Positions 44,082 through 55,903 of a DNA stretch of 64,000 bases are shown here, in pieces. The notes beneath the pieces are model-generated. The model saw only the letters and a program-made list of their open reading frames with translations, was not told the origin of the DNA and searched no databases. The DNA comes from Floccularia luteovirens. Its lineage: Eukaryota; Basidiomycota; Agaricomycetes; Agaricales; Squamanitaceae. Within the stretch, counting starts at the first letter, position 1; each line of letters starts with the position of its first letter. The stretch lies in assembly GCA_009739215.1 (NCBI GenBank), contig VSJF01000002.1:1550001-1614000 (forward strand). The letters are read 5' to 3'. Both the position numbers and the translations under genes were made by a program.

Positions 44082-47000
44082 ATGACTGCAGCCTTACAGA
44101 CGGCTGCGCTATCATATCCTCGTGTTCTCATGTCCGAACTAGACTTCAAGGATAACAGGTATCCCACCGTTTCTTCATCCCAGGCTAGGAACACCCAGCG
44201 GTCCAGTGGGATGCTTCTTAACTCGTCTGATCGTGTACTACGGGACACGTACTACCCCAATTCCAGTGACGGAAAACTGCCACAACTCAATTTCGAGCCT
44301 ACGGACAAAACAATCGCCGCGACACCACTAGGCGCTGAAAACCCTACCTCTTCACAAAACTTATCACAGTCCCAATATTTCCCAAATACCAATGGCACGA
44401 ATCCAAAACAATCAGATGTGCAGTCGATAAAGTCTCAATCTCAGCAATTCCAAGATCCGCCACGAAGCTCACTGTCATATGCACTGCCCCCAGGTGCAGC
44501 ACGCCGTGTTGTCGAACGTTATAGCCTCGATGAGGATCAACAAGGACAAGGACAAAACCAACAGCGTGCGCCATCCCGCTTATCCTCAGAGACGCGGCAA
44601 ACCCCAATAGACTCTGCGCTGAGTTCCGGCCGCATACAGCAGCAACAACAGCAACAAGAACTATCCATGCCCCTGCTTCCATCAACCCCTCGTCACCCCG
44701 CAGTGCCGACTTCGAGCACAGGCGCAGGTCTGGGAGTTCTTAATAACTCACAGTACCCCCCTATTATGCCACTATCCGCCTCTCCAACATATAATCCTCC
44801 TGTGGCATCAAAACATCGAGCATACCCTCAACAGCCGACCTATGTTACTCCAATTTCTACATCGAAGCCTGTGAATGTTATCTCTACTTCCATCCCCCAA
44901 CCAAAGGAAGAAGTTTGCGTAGAATGCGCGATGAGGGACCAGGATATGGCTGATGTGGATGTCACCTCACCAGGTGTCTGGGAAAGAGCCAGCGATGCAG
45001 AGTTTGAAGAACTGAAACAGAGAGAGTTGGATGATGAGCTGAACGGACGCCTCTCTGGTGATCCTTCCAAACCAAGAGTGAAAGGTGGTCGTCTGTCAGA
45101 ACAAAACCTCAAAATGTGGTTAAGCATTGTGAGTTATTTTCTTTTCTGGCATTTTTTCAGTGTTTTATACCCTGAATAGAACCCTAAGGAACCGATGGCA
45201 CGGCACCAAACTCTCACCGCATACATTAAATCACAGCGCGCTCTGCTGGATGCAGAGGCGCAAGCCCGTGACCGTGCAACGAAGGAGGCTAGACAACTGG
45301 ATAACAAGATGCGGGATACTTTCTCTCAACTTCGTCGTTCAGCATACGACACAGGTAGTAACGTTGCACCTATGGACGATACAGGCGGAGTTCGCATAAA
45401 ATCGCCCTTATCGCCAATCTCCCACAGCACAACACATGGCCGTTCACAATCTCGTGACGTCACATTACTGGAGAATGGCATGATAGTTGAGCATGTGGAC
45501 ATACGTAGAGAAGAAAAGGAAGCAAAAGAGCGTAAGAAAAAAGAGGGAAGACGCGCCCGCAAATCTTCAAAAAGTTCTGTCATGGATGCATCCATCATCT
45601 CGGCGCAAAGCTTCGGTCAACAAACAGAACCTGGCTTGAAACCATACTCACGATATTCACAGTCAAGTTCAGCTCGGCCTATCAGTGTATTGACCGCACC
45701 CCTTGAACGTCCAGATCTTCCACGCGCGAATTCCCAAGCTTCATTCTCTGATGTGCATAGTCTTGGTTCGTCGGCCAGGCGGACGAGATTCTTTGGTATG
45801 CGAAATCTTGCTGCTGGTTGGATGAGCCAAGACAGTCTTGCGCCATCCGGAATGTCCGGTAGCATGGTTGATATGCAGTGTGTACTCGTTTTTTACAAAC
45901 CCACTGCCTTCTCATTTGTTCTCTAGTGTTGCACTCCAACGTGAAACCAATCAGCCATACTTAACGGGTACTCCTATCGATTTAAGCACTCCCAGATTGA
46001 GTCAAATATGGCCCTCCAAAGAGCTAAATGGAACGGGGAACAGTATCACTGAAGACAAGATGAAGAAAAAGAAAAACGGCCTAGCTAAAATCTGGAGGAT
46101 TGTGACTGGGGGTAAAAGTAGGGAAATCAACGACATATCACCATCTGACGATAAAAATGACGACGATCTTCCACTGGCTCCTCCCCCACCTTTATCGTAT
46201 CTCGTCTCCCGTGGCCCGTTAGACATGTCGGCGGGTAACCGGCATGCTTCAACCCCTTCCCTACCATCTACCACATCGCCCAAATTTTTAGCCTCTCCCG
46301 GTATGTCAACATCTACCGTCTCGTCTAGCATCTTGCCATCTCCAACCTCATATCGTCCGTCTGGTCTTGATGTAGACACAGTTGAGATTCGCCAACCTGG
46401 CGACGATTCCGAGATTCGTCAGAAGTACGACGAATTGGTAAACAAGCAGCAGAGCCCCACAAAGATACCTAATCTTTCCCCTACATCAGAATTTAACGTA
46501 CAACAAACGGCTACAACCCCGAAAACCACTGGGACACAGTCACCCAGCCATATCAGAACACAAGTCCCAATTGTTTGGGATAAGTCACTTCCCCCATTGC
46601 CGCCTGGTATACCGCCCATCCGGGCACCAGAAAATCGACCGCGCACTGTTTACACTTATCCTACACTGCCGGCAGGCTCTGCTCCTGCACATGACTTCCT
46701 GCCACCACAAGCCCCATTTCGTGATACCGATACAAGACGGCAGTCGTTTGGTGGTTTATCAGCACGTCCAAATCTTGCTATGCAAACATTACCAGCAGGG
46801 GCTAAGCCGGCCGGGTTAGATACTGCACGTACACTCAGTACCCGATACGATGAGTTCGGGTTGTCACGTCAGTCGCTGGGACGGCTAGATTCTATGCCAT
46901 TCGAAGCCAGTTCTCCTGTACCCTCTACTAAACGCAAAAGCAAGTTCGGGTTCGCATCATTTTTAGGCAAGAAACACCATCCACGCGAACAAGAGTTGAC

Positions 47001-47256
47001 ACTAGAGCCGGACAACACGATGCATCCGTTCCCTTCTATAAGGCGTTCTGGCTCAGACGGTCAAGACGACATAGCCATGAATGGCTATGCAACTTCCACC
47101 TCGAGACACAGTGCACTGAGTATCGGTGGTATCAATCCTAATATGCGGACATCAATTACCTCCCGGAAGGCACTGGAAGATGTTGTTCCACTCGATGACG
47201 AATTTGTTGCTTACCGATATCCGTCCACCGACCAACGTCTAGATCTTCTTCGTTGA
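44082..47256 (+). CDS. Large disordered conserved basidiomycete protein
   Basis: About 1,030 residues in three exons: 44082 to ~45127, ~45180 to ~45880, and ~45928 to 47256. The start is MTAALQTAALSYPRVLMSEL. Most of the chain is Ser/Pro/Gln-rich, with a QQQQQQQ run at 44637-44658. Better-ordered parts are a CVECAMRDQDMADVDVTSPG segment with two close Cys, a charged helical stretch that could form a coiled coil (ASDAEFEELKQRELDDELNG), KMWLSINPKEPMARHQTLTA, a long Arg/Lys/Glu helix (RREEKEAKERKKKEGRRARK), and the C-terminus DEFVAYRYPSTDQRLDLLR. The EPMARHQTL.AYIKSQRALLDAEAQ block looks conserved. I recognise no named domain; a scaffolding or regulatory role is only a guess. Confidence 0.75.
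44637..44660 (+). repeat. CAG/CAA (poly-Gln) codon run
   Basis: A short run of Gln codons (seven Q) inside the large disordered protein. The mixed CAG and CAA codons suggest it is not freshly expanded. Confidence 0.8.
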
Positions 47257-47655
47257 CTAGAACGCAATCACTCTCATTTTCATTTAATTGGGACAACCCA
47301 TGTTTTTTGGCCATTGCTATCGGTGACATAAGATCACTTTTCCTCGCCCTGTAAATATTTCGTCCCGAATCTTGACTTTTCAAGCGACTTCTCTCTTATA
47401 TTAGGGTGAGCTCCATCGTTCTTGCATCAGTTCTTTCATCTTGCTTCCAATAACTCAACAAAAGGACATGTAAATATACATCACGCATTCTCGCGGCTTA
47501 ATTTGACCCCATTCATGTATCATACATTATCTGTTTTGTCTGCATTGGTTTATATCAGAGGTATACGTTGTACGTAGTGAATGATCACTTTTTATGGTCT
47601 TGCAATTTACGCAATAACAAACCTAAGACATCCTTCCATATATCACATCAAAAGT
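47257..47655. other. Convergent intergenic region
   Basis: 3' flanks of the disordered-protein gene and the P450 gene, AT-rich. No gene seen. Confidence 0.45.
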
Positions 47656-49714
47656 TCATTTGGCCTGTCGGGGTGTAAACACCAAGCAAGCCTTCGGATC
47701 TGGGATAACAGCACCATTGAATTCGAGGTTCTTGGGTCTTCCCTGGATCCCTTGAGGATATGAGATGTCATAGTTGAGTATGATATGCGCAAGCATTATT
47801 TTCAATTCCATCTAAAATCAGAATCAAGCTTTACTTCATACGAACATAATTGATATATTTTAGCCCACTCACAGCAGCAAAGAAACGGCCTGCACATGCG
47901 TGACGACCTATAACCAAAAACAGAACGATTCCTCGGTAAGGAAAAATAGTCTGACGGAAGGCCCAAGGAAAACGTTACCTGCACCAAATGGTAAATACTA
48001 AACCCAGGCAGTGTAAGCCAAGATTATAAGACTCTGTAAAATTTACTCGCATGATTATCAACTGTGGCAAAACCATACTTCGCATTCGCCTCGGGTTCGT
48101 TCAGTCGTAAATTTGAGAAGCGGAATAGGTCACAACGCTCGGGATTTGGGTAAACCTCGGGATTGAAGTGAATAGCTTTCATATCGATCGCGACTTTGTA
48201 CCCTGGAGGCACATGTGTTCCATCTCCGAGGTCGAACCCTACTAATGTTATCCTCGGAAGTGCAACTGCGGAGTAATACATTGTTAGACATAATCGAGGC
48301 GTGAAGAAAATTGTATACAGTGCATTAAACCATAAATTCTTCCTACTTCCCTTAATGCACTATCAATTTTTCGAAATCTCAAGAGGGCACTTCTTGTCCA
48401 CCCCCCTTCAGATTCAAGCGCTTCTAATACCTCTGTTCTGACGCTATTCATATCTTCGGGTGATAATAATGCAATCTCTAAAAGAGCCTGTGTAATGAAG
48501 ATAGAACTGCACCATAATTCAGTACAAACTATACTTTGCTTGTGGTAACACGCTCACGAGGTGTGAATGCTGCCAAAGTTCAAGTTCAACAGACGGATAG
48601 CGAGTCCTTCGACAGTCTCTTGTGGTGGTGCACTATTGATTAAATATTCTGATACCAAGATCTGTTTCATATGGTCAGAATATTGGTTGCATTGGTAAGA
48701 ATAACGTCCTAACCAGCTTCTCATCCATTAGTTCGCGCTCCTTGAGGTATTTTCTCAAATAAGGTAAAAGATATTTTAGGGCAGCTTTCTTTCCGCCCAC
48801 CAGCGTCGACAGAACCATATATACTAGTCTAACACGACAAATATGTTATTTCTTGGAGGGCTTGAGATATAAAAATAATCTCACGGGCGAAGGAAGCTAG
48901 GACTCCATTGTATGAACGGCGCTATCACTGTCACGGTCTCAGCAAAGCGTATTACAGCATTCAAGAAGCCTTCATCGCGACATAGTGCAAGGCCGAAAAT
49001 CGCTCTGTTGCTAATCCTTGCAATCAAATGGGTCATAGTATCAAAGACTTGAACGCCGTGGAACTCTAATCGATATATTATTAGTCAATGAAGAGAAAGT
49101 TAAGGAATATATCCACCTGTATTTGTTGATGGTTTGAATGTTTCTTCTATTGCCAGTTGTGTTTCATCCAAAATTTCAGGAATAAAAGAGGAAAGTGCTC
49201 GGTTGACATCTGTACGCAAAACACTCGCTTGGTATGGATTGGTCAACTGGTGTGCATCCATTGTATAGGGCAGTTGCAGATCCTCATTTACAGCCATTAT
49301 CTCACTCAACTTCATGCCAGTAAGCTTTTGGATGACGGTAAACAAATTCAGAGCACTCACAACTTCATCAGTGCATGATCGGACTTGTGCTAAATATTCT
49401 GGAGGAAGTAAGAAAACTGGACCAGACTTCGTGCACGTATAGTGTTATCACTGGGGTGAATTATCAAAGTGTTTAATGGAACTTACAAGGGTAGGTATGA
49501 TAAAAGGGCGACCTCGGAATTCCAATCTGCCTTCTAAAATGGTATCAAATATGTTGACAGTACACCGCAAAGCAGTGGAGATGTATCCTAGAACGCCTGG
49601 TTTACCGACGCGAGGCACTCCACCAGTAAAAGAGATATGGCGAGCAAGACGCACATAAAAATATAGTATCGTTGTTGAGATGGCGACAGTAGCCCAAGTA
49701 AAGAATCGCAGCAT
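47656..49714 (-). CDS. Cytochrome P450 monooxygenase
   Basis: A multi-exon P450, about 500 residues. The start MLRFFTWATVAISTTILYFY at 49714 is an ER membrane anchor, followed by a PRVGKPGVLGYIS proline region. Visible parts are FIPEILDETQLAIEETFKP, a helix C-like stretch, and the K helix ALREVGRIYGLMH, where EVGR is the ExxR motif. It continues LPRITLVGFDLGDGTHVPPG, AIHFNPEVYPNPERCDLFRF (PERF-like region) and the heme loop FGAGRHACAGRFFAA with the axial Cys. The tail LNYDISYPQGIQGRP...VFTPRQAK ends with TGA at 47656. About a dozen introns, one splitting FGAG|RHAC. The motifs are intact. Substrate is unknown; no other biosynthetic gene lies beside it. Confidence 0.88.
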
Positions 49715-50035
49715 ATTGTATAATAAGAGGTCGTGAAAATGTAACTTAGAAATCCAAGTTGATTAAGTAGTTGAACATCGTACGACATATAATGGCATTT
49801 TGGATGACGCATCACTTCTGGCAAGAAACCCGTAACTGAATGCAATGTGGCCCATGAGAGCGCTGGATGAGAGTATTAATATTTTCAATGCCGGAAACAC
49901 CGAAATTTATTGAACGAATGAACAGAGGTTCCCAGGCACGTGTTACGACACGCCCCCAGCTAACCTGCCCAATTTGGTTTTCTCCCCTCAACCGTCACCA
50001 AAGCCAGCCTGTCCGAGCAATCTAAATCAGTAAAA
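49715..50035. promoter_or_regulatory. Divergent promoter, P450 (-) / MND1 (+)
   Basis: 320 bases between two start codons that point apart. No discrete element called. The 61-codon minus frame at 49960-50145 overlaps MND1 and is not counted. Confidence 0.4.
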
Positions 50036-51087
50036 ATGGTATGCATAGCATAGTAAACAAATACTATTATCAGAGAACACGTTTCTAGGCTCCCAGAGGT
50101 CTGTCTGTAGAGGAAAAACGTGTCAAGCTCTTGGAGATATTCCACGAGACCGCAAGTCCAGTTTAAAAACTTGGTTTTTCTCCGCCTTGACTTTTTTTTT
50201 TCTATTTTGAAGAAGGATTTTTATCAGGTGTGCTAAGCGGTATCTTGATTGTCATTTTAAGTATTGACCTTGTGCAGCTGAAAGAGCTAGAAAAGCTTGG
50301 GCCAAAATTGAAGGGTATAGGTGAGCACGCCAACGGGTATATATATTATGTTTCCTATAAACTGGGGATCAGTCTCGCAATCTGTGAAAGACGTGCTCCA
50401 GTCCTTGGTCGATGACGGGTTAGTTCAAGGGGATAAGATCGGTTCCTCAAATTGTGGGTGGTTTGACCAAGCATATATATGCGCGTTGTTTTATCATTCC
50501 CAGTTTTTTGGAGCTTCCCATCTCAACAAGGCGCCGTAGTATGTCAATATCTAGGCATTCTGTTGAGCCCAATCTCGACGATGTGATCCTTTGTCTTCCA
50601 GCTCCAAGCACGATTAGCTGCTGCAAGAAAGTCTCAGCATGACCTTCAAAGCCAACTATCAGACCTAAAGAAATTGATAACAAATGAAAATTCAGCAAGA
50701 CCTAACTCTGTGAGTGCATTCATAGCTGCAATTAGGTCGACAAGCAAAAATTTGCCCAGGAAAAGCGCTCGGATGCATTGCGAAAGCTCTCGTCTCTGAA
50801 GAAACAAGTTTCCGATATCGAAAGCGAACTTGCTATCTATGGGGACTCGGATCCAGCAAAGATTGAACAGACCAAAAGAGCCGCTTTTCTTGCTAAAGAG
50901 GCAGCAATTCGTTGGACTGGTCAGAAAATCTCCTGTCATCAATATATGCCGACTGTCTCATCATTTTCTCTTTAAAACAGAGAATTATGGAATACTTTTA
51001 AGTCACTTTACTCGCCAGAGCGGTGTTGATGCATCAGAAATTCGCAGATATCTTGGCATCGATGAAAGTTATGAAGACATCTGCTGA
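50036..51087 (+). CDS. MND1: Meiotic nuclear division protein MND1
   Basis: With Hop2, this nuclear coiled-coil protein promotes Dmc1/Rad51 strand invasion between homologues in meiosis. The coding start is an exon holding only ATG (50036-50038). Exon 2 (50089-50151) gives APRGLSVEEKRVKLLEIFHE-T, followed by a GC-AG intron (50152-50212). A 15-nt microexon (50213-50227) gives KDFYQ. Then come LKELEKLGPKLKGI, SQSVKDVLQSLVDDGLVQGD, KIGSSNF|FWSFPSQQGA, completing the winged-helix domain. The coiled coil is LQARLAAARKSQHDLQSQLS and later LRKLSSLKKQVSDIESELAI. The C-terminus is AKEAAIRWTENYGILLSHFT and RRYLGIDESYEDIC, TGA at 51087. An intron after ARPNS must be very short (26 or 35 nt from 50710) to keep frame. 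Every block fits the MND1 family in order. Confidence 0.9.
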
Positions 51088-51206
51088 TGATGAGTCGATA
51101 TTTGTATCATTCGCACCTCGAAATAGGTCAAACATTCAGAAGACAGCGCGGCGGATTCTGGAAAGGGTTGAAGAGTAACGTATCAACACATTGCATTAAT
51201 TCGAAC

Positions 51207-51848
51207 TTACATCTGTTCGATGAAGTAAAATACAAATATGGATACGAGATTACCATCTGACACATTACTCCCAAACAATAAAACTCCAAGCAAATTACCT
51301 ATATCTGGCTGACGCAAAAGCTGGGCGCCAAAAGGCTGACTGACTTGAACATGAGGGCTGGCTGCTAACTTTGCGGCGACCGTGATGTTACTCTTCTAAT
51401 ATTTGCGGAGCGACGGTCACTGCCTATGTCAGCAAGTACAGTCAACATACCTTCTGAAAGTGTTTCGAGATGTGAACCATTCCATTGACCATCGGAACCA
51501 GTTGTAAGACTCTTCTTTAAGTAAGGATGCGAATGTAGAACGTTGGTGAAGAAGTGTAGCGTATGTCTGGTACTTGCTTCTTTGGTTGACAAATGGCAAT
51601 TACTTACCTGTATTCGTTGAGATAGACCCGTCTAATATATCCTTATATTGCGGTTCCATGAGACTCAATTGGCCTCGTGACAGAACAGAATATAGAAATA
51701 AGGTTTGGAAACGCTTCTTCACAACCGCCAGTCCTGTAACAGGCGACAGTGCGTGCGAGCGTTCAAGAATAAAGTCAGGGAAAAGATCTGAAAAGGCAAT
51801 GCATGTCAATAGAACGGCTAATAGAGTAAAAGCTGCACTAACTGACAT
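51207..51848 (-). CDS. Unknown protein with possible signal peptide
   Basis: ATG at 51848 opens MSVSAAFTLLAVLLTCIAFS, a good signal peptide or first TM helix, then DLFPDFILERSHALSPVTGL and QPQYKDILDG-type soluble sequence to a strong donor (gtaagtaa) at about 51606. Two downstream exons can be joined in phase: LQLVPMVNGMVHISKHFQKK, then SNITVAAKLAASPHVQVSQP, FGAQLLRQPDI..., ending in a hydrophobic segment and TAA at 51207. The acceptor of the first intron is weak, so the middle of the model is uncertain. No family recognised. It may be a small secreted or membrane-attached protein. It converges on MND1, whose stop is 119 bases away. Confidence 0.4.
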
Positions 51849-52429
51849 GCATCACCCTATTGTATCTGCAAGAGAAACGAATTTTGAGCTGAATGTCGCT
51901 TAATTTACTCGCTTGCTGAAGCTATTCATGGTGGGTTCTATTATAAGCGTCGTCGTTTACATGTGCATCGGAGGTGACGATATGTAATTTTCACCCAGCA
52001 TGGTGCAGATTGGATACAGGGTAGTCCCTAAGTAGGATGTAATAAACATTTATCTGGGAAAGAAAGCCTTCGCCACCGAGAGGGTGGGAGATGGTAACGT
52101 ACAATATCATGAGAGCGGGCTGTGATTTCAGGGGGAGTGCAGCAAGACCTTGTGATATGTATCAGAGAGAAGATGTTTGACGGTGAAAAGAAAGAGAACA
52201 TAGAAGGTCATCGCCGCAGAAACTGAGCTCTAAAGCGGGGAAATAGAGAACGAACAGTAGGAAGGAGTTTTATTTGAGTGTTTTAAATGAGAGGACCAGA
52301 CTGGAGAACACGTGTCTTAGTTTGAATCGGTCCCTCTCGGATGACAGACTCCGCTTTATCCAAAATATTCCCCTCATCCCATCCAGGTCAACGTTAACAG
52401 TGTAAGAATATCCCAGCTTTCTCTCTTTC
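51849..52429. other. Divergent intergenic region
   Basis: Promoters for the unknown minus-strand gene and the Zn2Cys6 gene. The 84-codon minus frame at 52270-52524 overlaps the transcription factor start and is not counted. Nothing else seen. Confidence 0.45.
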
Positions 52430-55400
52430 ATGTCCCATAGTCCTTCAGCTTCTGTCTCAAATGATTCAGAATCACAGTCAAAAAGACGTCGAATCAGCAG
52501 CGCCGGTATGAGCAATCTTGTCACGGAAAACCCGGCCCACTCTCCCCCCCAACAAAACTCTCATATCCCAAAGCGAGGCGCTCGGGCCTGCACATCTTGT
52601 AGGAAAGGAAAGAACCGATGTGAGGGTGAGGTATGTCCTCTTACAAACGGTCTTCACCGTCCCGCTCTTGCTCATCATGGCCCGCTTCCCCGACCGGCCC
52701 GGCGCCTTTCCAAAAGGCTCCTTGTCGTCGATGTCAGGCAAGTGGAACGCCGTGTATCTTTGAGAAACCAGAGAAGAAAAATGTGCAGGCGATGTCTAAC
52801 GCGAGTGTAGAGTGAGTTATTCTTGAATTCCTAGCCAGTTTCTCAAAAACATTGCTCAAATATGCCACCTAGGCGTCTATCCCGGCTGGAAGGGCAGTAT
52901 CTGGTATGGGCGCATGCAGAATGACTATACTAAGTGCACCTCTGATCATGTTTCAAGGTCATGCAGAGTCAAATGATTGGCATGCAGTCTTCTCTGGATC
53001 GGATACTATCCGCAGTTCAGACGCAACAAGCAAGCTTACCAATGGTCCATCACCCGTCTATGTTTCCGCCAGGTGTATCAACGGATGCGCATCGCGATGG
53101 GCCGGGAATGCCGCATCAGCATCGAAATGGATTCGACATGGTTGCCGCATCAAATGAGCGGACCAGAACTTTCCCTCCGTTACCAGGCTTTGCCCCTCCC
53201 GTGTGTTAACCCCCTTTGTTGCATTTTTTTCCTTCAAGAAGTCACATTGTTTTCGTCCTTTTAGCCACATAAGTATGCTTCTTATGGGATAGTCCCGAGC
53301 ACTGCTCCATCTTCGGATGATGAATCCGAAGACACTCTACCGCGAGCAACTCTAAATGCACCCATTGAAGCCCTGCAGGGTTTGGCCAACGCAGCGGCTG
53401 AGGCAGCAGCAGCCCCCTCTGCCGAACCGCCTAGGTCTGCCTCATGTGAAAGATCGATGATATCAAACTAAGTGTTGTAACAGGGTTAAAAAGCGCAAAA
53501 GAGCCGAACCAATACCTCGCAACGCTTTTCCTCATGTTGTAGAAAAGGTTTGATGGAAAGATGCCTCGGAGACGTGGCAAATTATTGACACCTACTTTAG
53601 GGGCTAGTCAGTGATACAGAAGCCAGAGAACTCTTTAACATGTAACCCACAAGTTGTGTACCACTCGTTATGCAAGACTGATGCCCAGTGATAGATTTTT
53701 CGCAGGATGTCATCTTTTCATTCCATTGTTTGATCCAATGTACGATACCTATGAGAGCTTGATGGAACGGACGCCATGGACGTTCGACGCCATTTTAGCC
53801 GTAGCTGGGAAGATCCGAAGTGGGAACGGTCCACTCAGTCCGACTTTCTACAAGTGCTTGGAAGAAGCTCAAGGTATTGCTCGGTCGTCTCTCTTTGGCC
53901 CCGTTGTCAGAAAAGAAGCAGTACAAGGTTCGCTATTTTATCAGTTGTTTATGACTGTATGGGGCCCTAATGATTTAATGGCACAGGAATGTTACTTTTA
54001 GCAGCCTGGAGTACCAATGGCTGGCTTCCAAGCGGTCATGCGATGCGCATGGCCTTGGACCTAGGACTCCATCGGGCGCTGGAAAAGCTTGCTGATGATA
54101 GCGGCAAGCACCGTAGCGAAGAGGAGGAAAGAAATCTTGGTATGTCATCATTTGTATTTTCCACTTCTAGTCAGACTCATATTGAGACTCGTGTTCGCCA
54201 GTGGTATCCGCTCGGATCTGGCTTTGCCTCTATTGGTTCGACCATCAGTGGGTGGTTTTTCCCGTTTTAGAATGTAGAGGTTATTTTAACTAGGAAACAA
54301 TCAAGAATGAGTTTAGGGACTGGTAGACCGATCGTGTTGCAAGATGAGAATTCGATCCGCCACTGCCGAATTCTATTGAATCACAGAATGGCATCCCCAA
54401 CTGATGTTAGACTTATCGCATTGGTTGAACTTATTAGACAAAAGAGTGGGTCATATTTCTTTGGTTCTAAAATCATAAAGAGTAACATGAAATCAATTTC
54501 ATAGCACACATTTATGAGACCCTGGCACCTCTGAATGGGCAAGTCAATCACAATACATTATCCTTCATACGCCGTGCGAATGACTCTCTTGATAAATGGT
54601 GGTCCGACTGCGATGAACTCCACCGTAAGTTTCAATTCGGATATCGGTCCTTCAGCCTTATCTGATAATCTAAACAGGCCGGACGATGGATCAAGATTCT
54701 CTCCTGCGCAAAATATTGGCTGGAGAGCTTCATTATGCGAAATTGTGGTTGGTATGCGTTGCATTGCGCGGGGTCGCATGGGATAAAATGCCATTTGAGC
54801 AACGTGAGCTTGCCTTCCAAGCAAAAGATGCGGCATCAAATTGTCTTTCTATCTTCTTGAATTCGGCGGAATACAGGTCAGCAAAAATTTTTACATTTTG
54901 AAAACATTGTATTCAATTTTTCCCCTGCCCACAGAGCCGCTCTCCGCTATGCGGTCCATGACAGTCTCGTAACTGCTGCATTCTCGGGTCTGTTTTTGCT
55001 GAAGATGGCAAGCCTTTTCCCTGCCGAGTTAGATTTGGGTGCCATCACTGCACAAGTAGAACAGCTTGCCCAGTTACTCTCTGAAGTGGCAGCCGAACGG
55101 TGAGTCTCGTCACCTGTCTCTTGATATCTCAATGCTCATACCGCATCTCAGGTATGCACTAACCCTGCGGATTATGCTTGCAAACCTACGGCGCAAAGTT
55201 GGGATGATAAGTGGAATAAACACGCCGGCACCAACGATGCCTCCACCATCTTTTGCTGAAAATATGATCGTCTCCCCAACGTTTGTTGACCCCGCCATGC
55301 CCCCACCGTTTACGATGGAAGAGCTTGGGTTCGTGTGGCCAAGCGAACGTGGTATATTCAGCCCAGCAGCAATTCCTGTGTGGCTCCAGGAGCAGGTATG

Positions 55401-55590
55401 TACACTTGTCATTAACCACTCCTGGTTCATATTATTCATACAAAAAATTGGCTAATATTACCGTCTTGGGTATTTCCAGAGTCTAGCTGATCTCGGGCTC
55501 CCTGTGAACGGATCCGATGGAATTTTCCTCCAGATGGGAGGCACCAATGGCTGGACAGGAGACTTTGCTCCTATGCCTGAAGCTTGGTAA
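52430..55590 (+). CDS. Zn2Cys6 fungal transcription factor with Fungal_trans domain
   Basis: A DNA-binding activator or repressor of roughly 760 residues with many introns. The start MSHSPSASVSNDSESQSKRR is at 52430, with an NLS-like KRRR. The binuclear zinc cluster is split by an intron: ARACTSCRKGKNRCEGE, then APCRRCQASGTPCIFE, with all six Cys and the basic loop intact. A coiled-coil-like stretch follows (RLEGQYLVMQSQMIGMQSSL), then an Ala-rich linker. The regulatory domain starts near CHLFIPLFDPMYDTYESLME and contains VQGMLLLAAWSTNGWLPSGH, AMRMALDLGLHRALEKLADD and MSLGTGRPIVLQDENSIRHC. Later exons give HYAKLWLVCVALRGVAWD and AALRYAVHDSLVTAAFSGLF. The tail ends GDFAPMPEAW, TAA at 55590. 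Target genes cannot be predicted; it is not next to an obvious cluster. Confidence 0.88.
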
Positions 55591-55903
55591 TTTTGCAAGC
55601 GAAGAGATGAGATTTCATATTCATAGTGGATCTAAGTCTCCGCTTTTCCCGTTAAGATCTATTTATTTCAAAGCCACAAACTATCTTCTTTTCCCTCGCT
55701 CTGTTGTATGTACCCATGGCTTGTATTTTGGCTTCTACATTGTTTATGTAACTATTTTGATGCTGTACCCGCGTGAGCTGGACTGTGGTTGAGATATTGA
55801 TTGGAATGCGTTTAGTTATAACAAAGCTTCATAGGAAATCGAACGGGTTGGTGTGATTAGGGTTCACTACATGGATGGTACAGACAATACAATGCGGATG
55901 CGA
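55591..55903. other. Convergent intergenic region
   Basis: 3' flanks of the Zn2Cys6 gene and the eIF5-mimic gene. No gene seen. Confidence 0.45.

Noticed and set aside
46002..46379. 125-codon and other minus-strand ORFs inside the large disordered protein gene
   Set aside because: Antisense shadows of a Ser/Pro-rich coding region with few stops.
47656..49714. P450 as part of a secondary-metabolite cluster
   Set aside because: No synthase, terpene cyclase, methyltransferase or other tailoring gene lies beside it; neighbours are MND1 and a disordered protein. The Zn2Cys6 gene is a few kb away but separated by unrelated genes.
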